Assembly (NCBI GenBank): GCA_039881145.1
Contig: JAYKKI010000037.1
Span: 11,669,501-11,733,500 of the forward strand
Length of the DNA stretch: 64,000 nt
Reading direction: 5' to 3'
From: Druceiella hillmani
Lineage: Eukaryota > Arthropoda > Insecta > Lepidoptera > Hepialidae
Notes under the pieces: generated by a model
Databases searched by the model: none
What the model was told of the DNA's origin: nothing
The model's input: the letters and a program-made list of their open reading frames with translations, nothing else
In this document: positions 48,172 through 58,620 of the stretch, one piece after another
Layout: the number at the start of each line of letters is the position of its first letter
How positions within the stretch are numbered: position 1 is the stretch's first letter
Program-made: the position numbers and the translations under genes

Positions 48172-50807
48172 TTCTAAACTGTAGCTCTCTCTACTGGCAA
48201 CTATGCTAGTCCCCGTTCTTTTAGGGTCAAAACGGACATTAATATCACCTATATGTCAATATAGGCTGTAATTTATCTGCGTCCCATTTTTTTTAAATTT
48301 GTCCACATTCAGTAGTGACATCATGTTTAAGATGGAGAAAAAGGGAAAAGATGAAAATTTCATCATTGAATCAATCTTAGAGAATTTTCCTTATGGACAA
48401 AATATTACGTGTTCTAGTGAGAACCTAATAAATATCATAAAAGTATCATAAACATGCTATCCTCCGGAACCACTCCATGTTTCTGGATACATGTCAATCT
48501 ATGCCATTATTTACTCGTATGTCATTTCGTGTAGGTTTGTGGCAACAACTTCCGTTTGATAGATAATATTCGTTTTAATGAAAGAAATGGAAAAATTTAT
48601 TTTTTTTTCTTTTAACACTTGTAAGATTAAAGAACAGATAAGTTGAAAATCTAGATAAAATTAAGATGAAAAATAAACATTTTATGTATGTACAAACCTG
48701 TTACTAAAATTAGACAGAATAAAACTTAAACCCATACTGAATTCAGATGTCATGATGTGAAACAAACTGAGGCTGTAAAAAAATAAGCAAAAAAAGAACT
48801 GCGGTACGTATTATATCAATCTGTACAATAATACGTGTCCATGTTAATTTTGAACGACAAATTTTTTGTTGTTTTCAGAATTTTCGATATAACCATGTCT
48901 GGAGTTCATATCATACTGCCATTGACATCCTGTAACATAGACTTAATATTATTCTTCTACTACGAAATAAAAACACAAATAACAAGATTAGACTTAAATA
49001 TATTAAAATATCCATCGCCATATAATATTATTACATGATATATCATCATATAGAAGGTTCTTTTTATAAACCACCACATTAGATATACAAGATCACCAGT
49101 TTACAGATTTTACCATAAATTTAACATTATGTACAGAAATGTATTGTTAAATATAAATTAAAGATAAGATGTAGACTATCATGCCATTCGACACGCCAGG
49201 AATTGATTATGAAATAGAACACAATGTTCTTATTAAGCGACAAACTTAAAATTCATAGCATTTTAAGAATCACGTTTAATTAATGATAATTTCACATCTC
49301 TCAGCAATTAAACAATAAATTATTAAACCGTAAGCTTATCGTCATATATTTTAAGTAAACTTTAAAACAACAATGAAATTATTTTATTTTAATTTACATA
49401 AAAAAATGCAAGAAACATGCGACCATCAATATTACAAATCCCCAATTGCCAATGCTTCGACAAAAGCTGAATTGCATTTTCAAGGTCAAGAGGTTTATTA
49501 AAGAACGACATGGCCGTTTTCTTGAAATTATAAACTGATATAATAATATAAATGATGTAATGATAACATAATTATAAAAATAACAAACCGAGATTCAGGA
49601 ATGTATGATATAGCGAACAGAGCTGCTACTATGAATATTCACCATGCAATATGTGATAAAAGAAACATTACTTATGTTTGATACTATGATCAAATAGTGA
49701 TAGAATTTATACAGTAACTTTATTAAAGGAAAACAAACGTACCGTATCGAGACGTCAAATAATATAATTAATAATATTTGTTACTTCAATATCATTTTTG
49801 AACCCCCAAATACCACATCAATAATCGGCTTAAATATTTTGTCATTTCTGTTGATAAGCTAATTGTAATAATGTAAAATATATTGCAAAAAGAAATCATA
49901 TCAGAGCGACTGAGGCAGCGGTCGACTTATCGATCCTCGCAGTGGGTGGAACAATATTGATTTTTGGAGGCACGAGCGGCCCACCTAACTCCCGCCACTA
50001 GTGATCGCCGCACATCAAGTACTGAACGCTATCTGCTCCATAAATTATACTGATAGCGGACAATGTGCCCACAATTGTAGGTGTTGGTAAATGTTCGGAC
50101 GACACGGGTCAGAGGAATCAAATACCTAATGAGGAGCACAGAAAATTTTCTTACGATTAGCATTATCGCGCTACAGTATCTAAAAATATTTTTTTTTAAA
50201 TACCATGTGCAATAAATTTACTAACCACTATTTTCAAGTATATAAATTCCAAATTAGTCAACTAACGCTGAGACAGAAACTGAAACACCATTTTATCTAG
50301 CATATATTCCTGTCATAAGCATTGCATCCAGAATTTAAAACAATTATTTTGAGTGCTATAAAACACAGTTTAACCTGTGGTCGTAAAATGTTTAGTTTTC
50401 GACATAAGCAGAGTAAGGACGACATGAAAACCTTACATGGTATGTACGTTTGGAATTTTGAAGCTAGAAATAAAACTGACTCAAAAGCGTACATGGATGA
50501 GATGTAAGCATTCACGTGTACATAGTTCGCGTGACAGTAAAATTTGCCACACTCTTATAATACATATCAATAATTCAAGATAGCGATATAAAAATGGCAA
50601 ACAAATACGGTAATTTTTAATCTATTTGACTGAAAATCGTTATCTGAGAACTTTTAAAATTGCAAAGTATAGAATTTTTTTAAGAATTTTTCTTTATATG
50701 TGCCCGATTCCGCTAAAAAAGACAGTAAAATGGCGGGTGAATTTAGTTATTTATACCCATACATTGCAGATCATCGTAAGATCATAGACTCAATTTTTAA
50801 GATATGT
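48172..50807. other. AT-rich intergenic block with one CpG-richer pocket
   Basis: 49900-50060 is less AT-rich and CpG-richer than its surroundings and holds the stem CGCTATC/GATAGCG. No coding or tRNA signal could be confirmed in it. The rest is featureless. Confidence 0.4.
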
Positions 50808-51035
50808 TTAGTGTGTGTGTGTGTGTGTGAGTGTGTGTACGCGCGTATGTGTGTGTACGCGCGCGCGCGCGTTTGTGTGTGTGTGTCTATAAGTGAGTGC
50901 GCGGGTTGTGTGTGCGTCTGTGTATACGTGTGTGCGCTCGGCACACGCTTGCGTATGCGCGTGCGTGTGTGCGTATTTATATGTGTATGTGTGCATATGC
51001 CCGTGTACATGTGTGTATATACAAATGTATTTCTA
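50808..51035. repeat. (GT)n / (CG)n alternating purine-pyrimidine tract
   Basis: Long GT runs alternate with GTACGCGCG blocks; an uninterrupted CG run lies near 50858-50872. ORFs on both strands across it are repeat artefacts rich in Cys/Val or Thr/His. Confidence 0.95.
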
Positions 51036-51474
51036 TTTATTTTTACTTGCTTGCCTTTCGTTTTGCATAAATAAAACTTGCTGTGAATAAATTTTCACGT
51101 TTGAAACGTAGAGAATTACTTATTTACAAATAATAGTGAATACATTTATATTTCCATCATAACCTTAATAAAATCCTTCACAGCCATAATCAAAACCAAA
51201 TAAAAGCTCACTTGCGAGTTTTTTTGTCGTCAAAATTGTTATAGAATTCGTATTTAATTTAAACGTACTTTACACTTGAGTTTTAATACTAAAAACAACT
51301 CAAAACCTTTTAATACTTATTTTACTTATAATGAATGAGAATATAAACTTTTCAATTTATGTTTTTGTAATAACATTTAATTTTGTATCCTATTAAAAAT
51401 TAAGAGTGCAACCCTCAGCAAATGCACGTTTTTTTTATAACTTGTATAGAAACAGCTATTAATTTCAAAACAAT

Positions 51475-51560
51475 TTTTGTAATACTTTTCTCTACGTCTA
51501 GGTGCTTGACAGATCTGCCCATATTTACTATAACGTTTGGGATGAAAATGTTTACTATAT
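51475..51560. repeat. Dispersed repeat, copy 1 (pairs with 53598-53682)
   Basis: TTTCTCTACGTCTAG, TTGACAGATCTGC, CATATTTA and GGGATGAAAATGTT occur in the same order in both copies, with substitutions between them. Family unknown. Confidence 0.8.
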
Positions 51561-53239
51561 TATAATATTACCCACAGTTCAACTAATGTTACCGTCACTC
51601 ATAGTTCAATAAAGTTACAGTGAAGATTTCGCAAGGAATCAAGTAATTATTGAATGTTACAATTTTAAAGCAAATAAACGGTACATATTAAATAACTGTA
51701 TTGGAATATTGTAAAATAAATTATTTTCTTTCGTGCAACTAATAAAGTGATTTTTACTGAAAATATTCAACAAAATAAGTTTAAAATTCTCTGAAGACAT
51801 AATAAAGTTTATCTTTCAATTAGTGTTTAATGAGTAAAATATTTCTCCCTGATTTTTGAGTTATTATGAAAAGAGACAAATAAACTCTGGGGATATGAGG
51901 TTTTTATCTGAAAATTAACACTTTATTTACTCAGAACTGAAAATACGTCTTTATTTGAAAGCAATGCAAGGATTGGTAGGTCTTTACTGAGCAAGCTCTA
52001 AAATACTAGTGAGTTAAAAATTATATCCTACAAACTATTAAATAACATTAGGAGTGACCATGAGTAACAATGCTCTCACCTATTAATATCTAACAAAGGT
52101 CTCACTTGTTAACAACTGAAACTTCCCATACATACCTGTTTACTTCAAACTTTGAAGTATATATAAGAACCATATCACACGCATCGAGCGGTCTTTTCGA
52201 AGAATTATAAATATTAAACAATTATTTGTTTTTGAAAGCAACATCATTACTTATATAATTCAAGATAAACAATAACTTCAATAATATTTAACAACTTATT
52301 TTAGAAAGACTTAATTTTTTTCTTTATTACGAGGGTTCCGCATAAATGTAAGGTCTTATGATCATTTAAAGGGACATAGTGTTAAACTATTGAAAAATAT
52401 TATGTTTTTACATCGAAAAAGATTACCTACTATATCTTTCACAGACTTAAAAACATAGCGCACATTTATAAAATATTATTTCTCACCATGCAAATATATA
52501 AATATAGTACCTAGTATATCTGTCATAGATATAATGAATATACATACAGTCATTTTTTCAGTTAATTTAAGTCACTTGTATGGACTTTGTACGAACTTTT
52601 ACAGATCCAACTAATGGCATACGGTGGTTGACTATTGCTTGCAAACTAGTAGTAAATACACATACAATTTTAATATGAAAGTAGAGGAGTTATGTTTCAA
52701 CAATGCCATGAGTGATTTTTGTGTTTATATTCTTTGCTTGTGATATTGTTTGAAACTTTATTGTGATTTTTTCTATTGTAAAAAAAATACTTGAAAAAAT
52801 CACTTATTTGGGATCTTTAACAAAAACTTAGATCCATCAGCAGATATCTCTTTAATAGTTGAAGAACAATGAAGAATCGATTTGTAACAAATTTAGGGAG
52901 CAAATTTTGAAAATAAGCCTCAAGCTACTGATTATTACAATTCGAGACTTTCACGGTTTATTAATAGACTACCATTTTGAGCTTACAGTAATAGGTTTTA
53001 AAATCCACCTAATGGTACACAAAGTCTGCTCACTAAGAATAGCCGAATCTTCAGCCGAATATAAATCCTAAAATGACTTAACAAGTTCATATCAATGAAA
53101 ATAAAAATTTATCTATCAGATCACTTTCCTTCTCCTCTCAAGCAATCTCTGAGGGAAGGATGCAACTTAACAGGATAATGAATATATGTGACCGATACTT
53201 TCACCTCTACAATGTTACAAAATGCCTAAAAGTCTTACA

Positions 53240-53682
53240 ATTTACCTTCAGATTAACAGCTCTAAGTACTCATAACTTCGGATTTTATTATGAAAGTCCT
53301 TCACCTTTCGCATCCTTAAATATATTTTAGAATGAGAAAGAGGAAGGGACTTTTATAATACAATTAGAAGTCATCATTTGAGTTGATTATTATATAAGCT
53401 CCCTTTGTAGCAAACGCAGTTAAATTGTAGAATAAGTTAGGCAAATCCGCCATCAATACCTGCATTGAAAGAGTTTTAAATTTTAGATTGCTTGTCGCCT
53501 TTCTTTCTTTTCACTATCCTATTTTTTACAATCCTTCACATGTTTATTGAATGTAGATATATTTATTTCATTTTAGATTTAATTTTGCATAAATGAATTT
53601 TTGTAATATTTTTCTCTACGTCTAGACGTTGACAGATCTGCTCATATTTAGTATACCATTAGGGATGAAAATGTTAAATATT
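53240..53682. repeat. Dispersed repeat, composite copy
   Basis: The left part (53243-53330) matches 55631-55720 (TTACCTTCAGATTAACAG, then TATTATGAAAG and TCAC..TC.CATCC). The right part (53598-53682) matches 51475-51560. This suggests one element family at least 440 bp long with variably truncated members. No coding signal was seen. Confidence 0.7.
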
Positions 53683-54280
53683 TTTAATCATTTTTCCCGC
53701 TTTTAAACTACGACTTAGTGAATATTAAAATTTCGACGATCTATAGAAATCTCAGTGAAACCAAAAAAATAATATATTTCGTTCACAAATTTAGGCTCAC
53801 AACGCTAGCTTACTTTTTTTTGTGCTTATTTTCTGTAACAGGATCTGGTAAAAGTTTTCAAAAAATTTTAGTTGAATTCACAATTCCTCTAAAACTTCAA
53901 TTAAGTATAGTTTCAAATCTATATCACTGAAACTGTGTTGTATTAGTACCATCAGACAAATATTATATCTAGGAGTTGCGGGAAAAATTTTCAAATACTT
54001 TATTTTTCAAATGTCTAAATTTCTTTGTTTACCAAAAATTAAAAACAATAAAGATCTAAAAATACAAAATAGAAATAACCGCTGTTGGTATTAAAAACCT
54101 ACACAAATTTGTTTCCGTTCCAAACGGAACATTGTGGTGGAATAATATAAAATACATCATCTTTTGTATTTCTATGACGCATAACTTAAAGATACAAAAC
54201 ATGTCTAATAATCGTACTTTTCACAGGAATATACTTGTTTCAACAATGTTAATGTTTGTTTCAAAAATTTCCAGTATATA

Positions 54281-54303
54281 GTGTGTATATATATATATAT
54301 ACA
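54281..54303. repeat. Short (TA)n tract
   Basis: About 20 bases of alternating TA just upstream of the mariner remnant. Confidence 0.85.
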
Positions 54304-54439
54304 TTCTTTAGTGTAACTAAATGTTATTGTGCAAAATTTCATAGCAGTGTTGCTACTGGTTCCGAGTTCATACCGATTTAATTGGTTACAAGTGACAAAT
54401 TTCTTTTCTGTAAAATTTAGTTTAAACTCGGTTGGCAGG

Positions 54440-54690
54440 GCATTGGAGACGACCCCTGTACTGGGCGGCTGTCAAGTGCGACTACTGAAGAAATTATTGG
54501 GAAAATTTGAGATCTGTTCATGGGACATGGCAGATTAAAAATTAAGTTGCGTCATCGCTTATTTTGAGCATATGTATGTATGATTTCTTTAAAAACCGCA
54601 CATGTGGTTTTAAGCACTAAGTTAGGTGGTGATTTTACAAAAAATGAACATAATTTGGTAAATAGCTGTATGTTTATTTATACACCGAGT
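54440..54690 (+). pseudogene. Mariner-like transposase, N-terminal helix-turn-helix remnant
   Basis: The plus strand reads GDDPCTGRLSSATTEEIIGK from 54445, then a stop, DLFMGHGRLKIK, a frameshift, and MISLKTAHVVLSTKLGGDFT with KNEHNLVNSC to about 54670. The DDP.(S/T)GR..S..TEE..... pattern, followed by a DL....RL.I segment and a HVVL...LG helix, matches the DNA-binding N-terminus of mariner transposases. The DDD catalytic domain is not found downstream, so only the first third survives. It overlaps the meaningless tail of a 101-codon ORF (54580-54885). Confidence 0.65.
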
Positions 54691-55285
54691 CTGCGAACTT
54701 TTCAATCCATCCTAATACAAGGAAGAAACATAAACGGCGCAAAACATTTATTTGTAGTGTATTTATATTACATATATATTATGTGTTGTCGTAATATAAG
54801 ACAGACCATTCAATATATGCATTTTCTATTTAGCATTAATGTGAAACATAGTAAAACAAAGTTAAATCCACAAGTAAGTATCTAATAGTAAACTGCAAAG
54901 TAAATATCTTTTGTATGTTAACCATTTAGAAATTTATGCATAGGTTAATATTATCTATACAAATCGCCAAATAGTCTGTAAACTTATAAAATAATAGTCC
55001 GTTAGTCATTTATCGTATATTATAATTTCGAGTAATAATAATCAGTTACTAGAGACTTATTTCCAAGATTTCTATAGTAAACTTGTTATTACTCATTTTA
55101 AATGTTACTAAAATTCCTTATTCATATTCTTACAATTAAAAATGTGGAAACATTGATTAATATAAATCTTTGCTGGCGAGTCCAAGCAAATAATATCGGT
55201 CATCGAATCTTGAGCAATTCTACTGCCTTTCTTCGGGTAAGCTAGACAGCATTATGGGTGTTAAGTAATCGGGTATTAAGTAATT

Positions 55286-55450
55286 CGGGTAAGCTAGACA
55301 GTATTATGAGTACACTCTAGCTTCCCTCGAGCAATCTAATAAATATTGTGACTCCTTGTGAAACTTTGGAAAATAAGAAATACTTCTCAGAATTTGATCT
55401 TTTCAACATCGGTATTTAAGATAATATGTATATGTATATAAATATATATA
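55286..55450. repeat. Direct repeat, copy 1 (pairs with 56320-56490)
   Basis: CGGGTAAGCTAGAC, CTTCCCTCGAGCAATCTAAT, ATTGTGACTCCTTGTGAAAC, TTTGATCTTTTCAACATCGG and TATTTAAGATAATAT recur in the same order about 1.03 kb downstream. Each copy ends in a TA-rich tract. A shorter third start, GGGTAAGCTAGACAG, lies at about 55235. Confidence 0.93.
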
Positions 55451-56319
55451 CATATATACATTCTATTTGAATTTTAACGAAAATTTCAATATTTTCGTGC
55501 TCAAAATATTACATAAATCATCTGGGTATATATCACGACTGAAACAGATAATGAAAATTTTTCCCGCATGCCCACTAATATTCACAGTCTCATTTGCAAT
55601 GTTTTATATGAGCCTAAAATTTCATTATATTTTACCTTCAGATTAACAGCCCGAGGTGTTCATGGCCTCGAATTGTATTATGAAAGCCTACTCACCCTCC
55701 TCATCCCTAAACATGTTACATTATTCTATGAGCACCCATTTACAATATATGTTTATAAACCTTGAAACAACTTAGGCAGTGCTCCATCTCATTTGTTTTC
55801 TATCTTCCTTCAAATATTTGGATGTATATGTAAACATATTTATTTCAAATGTATGGAATATTTGAAATATTTTACGATATATTAATCTTAGTTTTAAATA
55901 ATTATTTGCCTATTTAACCATAGTTCACATAGATTATTACAATTTAGTAATACTCTGGGTTTTAATTATGATCTGTTTGCCCAATTTAACAATAAATAAA
56001 GATGTATGTATAAAACAACAGCTTTTAAAATTACGAATGAAAAAATATGTAAAAAAAAAGTTGAAAATTTAACTCGTACACCAGCTATTGCTCGCTACTC
56101 ACTCCATATGCGTTTCGAAATATATACGAAGATACTAACCTACGAAAACTTTGCCCCTAAAATCTTCATATTTCACCAACAATATGTTTCGCAGTGAGCT
56201 CACACTCGAACAATTCACGTAATGTTCACCATGTAAGCCCCCCCCTCATGTTTGCCCCAGCCAGCTTTAATGTCTGTTCCCGATATCTCTTGTAATCGAA
56301 AAGTAGATCTTGAACTAAA

Positions 56320-56490
56320 CGGGTAAGCTAGACCGTATTATGGGTACACGTGGTAAAAACTCTGGCTTCCCTCGAGCAATCTAATCAATATTGTGACTCC
56401 TTGTGAAACTTTGGGAAATAAAAAATACTTCTCAGACTTTGATCTTTTCAACATCGGTATTTAAGATAATATTTATATGTATATAAATAT
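56320..56490. repeat. Direct repeat, copy 2
   Basis: Second copy of the 55286 repeat, with a short extra segment (ACGTGGTAAAA). It is followed by a long TA tract and a perfect palindrome. Confidence 0.93.
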
Positions 56491-56506
56491 ATAAAAAAAA
56501 AAAGAT

Positions 56507-56543
56507 ATTTATATATATATATACATATATGTACATATATGTA

Positions 56544-56617
<74 letters not shown>
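56507..56617. repeat. (TA)n microsatellite
   Basis: TA alternation with ACATATATGTA interruptions. Confidence 0.96.
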
Positions 56618-56619
56618 AA

Positions 56620-56661
56620 TTTTAAAGAGCACCGAAAAATATTTTTCGGTGCTCTTTAAAA
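56620..56661. repeat. Perfect 42-bp palindrome
   Basis: The arms 56620-56640 and 56641-56661 are exact reverse complements with no spacer. The arms contain AAAGAGCACCGAAAAAT. It abuts the TA microsatellite at the end of repeat copy 2 and is absent from copy 1. Confidence 0.97.
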
Positions 56662-58294
56662 CACTCTCAATAAAAAAGAAAACATTTTCCAATATTCCAT
56701 GGTTCGACAACGGACATAATATTTTAATACGTGGAAAACTTTTATTTTAAGGGGGTAAATTACAAAACATTTTCTCTTTACATCAAAAAATTAGTTCAAC
56801 CACCTAGTTCCTTACTAAAAAACCAGTTAAGTTCTTTATATGACGTTTTACCGCTTTTTAAGAGGTAAGAAATTATTTTTACCAACGTGCGTAACAATGG
56901 AAAACTTACTCCATTGCGTAATAGTTCCAAAACCTACATGAAGATGACATTATCTTCTCTATATGCCTGGATATATCTTCACATCTCATTGCATGTGTGT
57001 GAAAAGCTTGATTATTGGATAAACTTGTATATTCTCGATTTAACTCATATGTAAATGGACCACCAAAGAAATTTAACAAACTCCTCTTCTTCATTTTCCT
57101 ATATTTTAACCTTAATTAATATTTAGATTTCAAACTAGATCTCAACGAAGCCTGAAATAATTATGTACCACGCTCAATGACTAATAACTTTACTTTGTCT
57201 TAAAGCTTACCCGAGTACGAGACGCATGAAACTGTATACACGTATTTTCGCTTTAATTAAAGCTTATAAAGGCTTTTAGTTCAAAGTCATGATTTTAAGA
57301 TACTTTTAAAACTATAATTAAGTAAAGTTTTGAATTTTTATGATTGAAATTATATAATTTTCATGCCTTCAGACGAATCTTATAAATGGAGATATAATGG
57401 CAGTAATTTTTAAATAATTTGTCTGCATTACGTTATTACCCCATTATCAATTAAAAGTAACATAAAAATCCTAAAAAGAAAAAGCCCATAAAGCATTTCT
57501 TCTCAACTTTCACTTCTTCTAAGACGTATTTCTTAACACAACGAAAGTAATGTATGCCATTTTTAACGGCTACGGTAAGGAGGTCAACGTTGAAAAATTG
57601 CATTGAAACGAAGTAGTCAATAATTTGTTCACGCCTGGCCCTGGGCTGAATGGTAAAATTACATGTAGAAACGATGACTAATATCATACCAGTTATTACC
57701 ATTGTTGATTTTTCCCAACCGGAATATTTTTAAAACTTATTGATGAAAATAATTATAAAGAGTGAATTTTCATTTACATACTTTTTACTTCGCAATAGAA
57801 ACCTTCTATTTTTATTTCATTTCAATTATTCGGATCGAAGCAAATATGATTTTACATTAAGTTGTTAGTATGCTTTCTAAATTTATTGCCTTCTTTTATT
57901 CTCTTATCCTTTATTTTACAAACTTTTACTTACTTTATAGAATCAAATGCCGAAATGCTGAATGAATAAGGAGTATGTACTGGCAAAAACCAGCCCAACT
58001 CCATAATTGAATTTTTGACAGGTGTGTTTACGGTCAATCATGAGAAAGTAAACTCGGTCCCGTTGACTACTTCGTTTCTTAGCTAGTCGATCTTATAGCT
58101 AACAGTAAATATCTAATATTAATCCCTGAAAATACATCGCTGACAAAAAAAATAATAAAAACGCAAAGGGAGTTACAATATAATTTTTTTTTTAATTTCT
58201 TGAATTATTTACAAGCACAACTACTAAAGAATTATTTACAAGCACAACTACTTAAAATGTAAAAAGGGTGTTACGATATACATGTGTATGTGTG

Positions 58295-58295
<1 letters not shown>
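56662..58295. other. AT-rich intergenic block
   Basis: No gene was recognised. The minus frame 57451-57702 starts with a hydrophobic stretch (MVITGMILVIVSTC) that could mimic a signal peptide, but nothing else supports it. Confidence 0.4.
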
Positions 58296-58346
<51 letters not shown>

Positions 58347-58410
58347 ATTTTTTTTTTTTTTTTAAATAAAATATTTTTGATAATATTTTTTATTTTATTT
58401 TTTTTTTATA
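58296..58410. repeat. (TA)n followed by T-rich tract
   Basis: TA alternation to about 58343, then a poly-T and TTTTA-rich stretch to 58410. Confidence 0.93.
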
Positions 58411-58544
58411 TTCACTGTCACTACTTTAAATTAATGTTTTATATACAATCGATAGATTTTAACGACAGCTGACGATTAAAACTTAAACGAACATCGTAGC
58501 TTTTCCGAATAAAAAGTTATACTAATTGCAAATCTCGATACGCA

Positions 58545-58620
58545 GCAAAATGACCTCAAAATGGCGGCGCTTCCCCTTTCACCGCGCGGTGCGTCACTGT
58601 TCTCGCTTATCGTAATTAAT
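58545..58620. promoter_or_regulatory. GC-rich patch with YY1-like site
   Basis: CAAAATGGCGGC at 58557-58568 matches the YY1/pleiohomeotic core (AAnATGGCGGC) and sits in a CpG-rich patch with CACCGCGCGG. Such sites are common just downstream of transcription starts. No exon was found beside it. Confidence 0.25.

Larger units (their letters stand above)
51036..54428. other. AT-rich block with dispersed low-copy repeats
   Basis: It contains the repeat pairs listed at 51475 and 53240-53682. No gene was recognised. Confidence 0.4.
54691..56506. other. AT-rich block with dispersed repeats
   Basis: It contains the two copies of the repeat at 55286 and 56320, and 55631-55730 matching 53243. A run of seven Cs occurs at about 56240. 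No gene was seen. Confidence 0.45.

Noticed and set aside
49905..50060. CpG-richer pocket as an RNA gene
   Set aside because: There is one short stem, but no A/B box, cloverleaf or conserved RNA motif.
50700..51074. 124-codon Cys/Val-rich ORF
   Set aside because: Most of it is the GT/CG simple repeat; Cys and Val arise from TGT/GTG codons.
57451..57702. Secreted or membrane protein exon
   Set aside because: Hydrophobic ends only; no motif and the composition is typical of random AT-rich frames.
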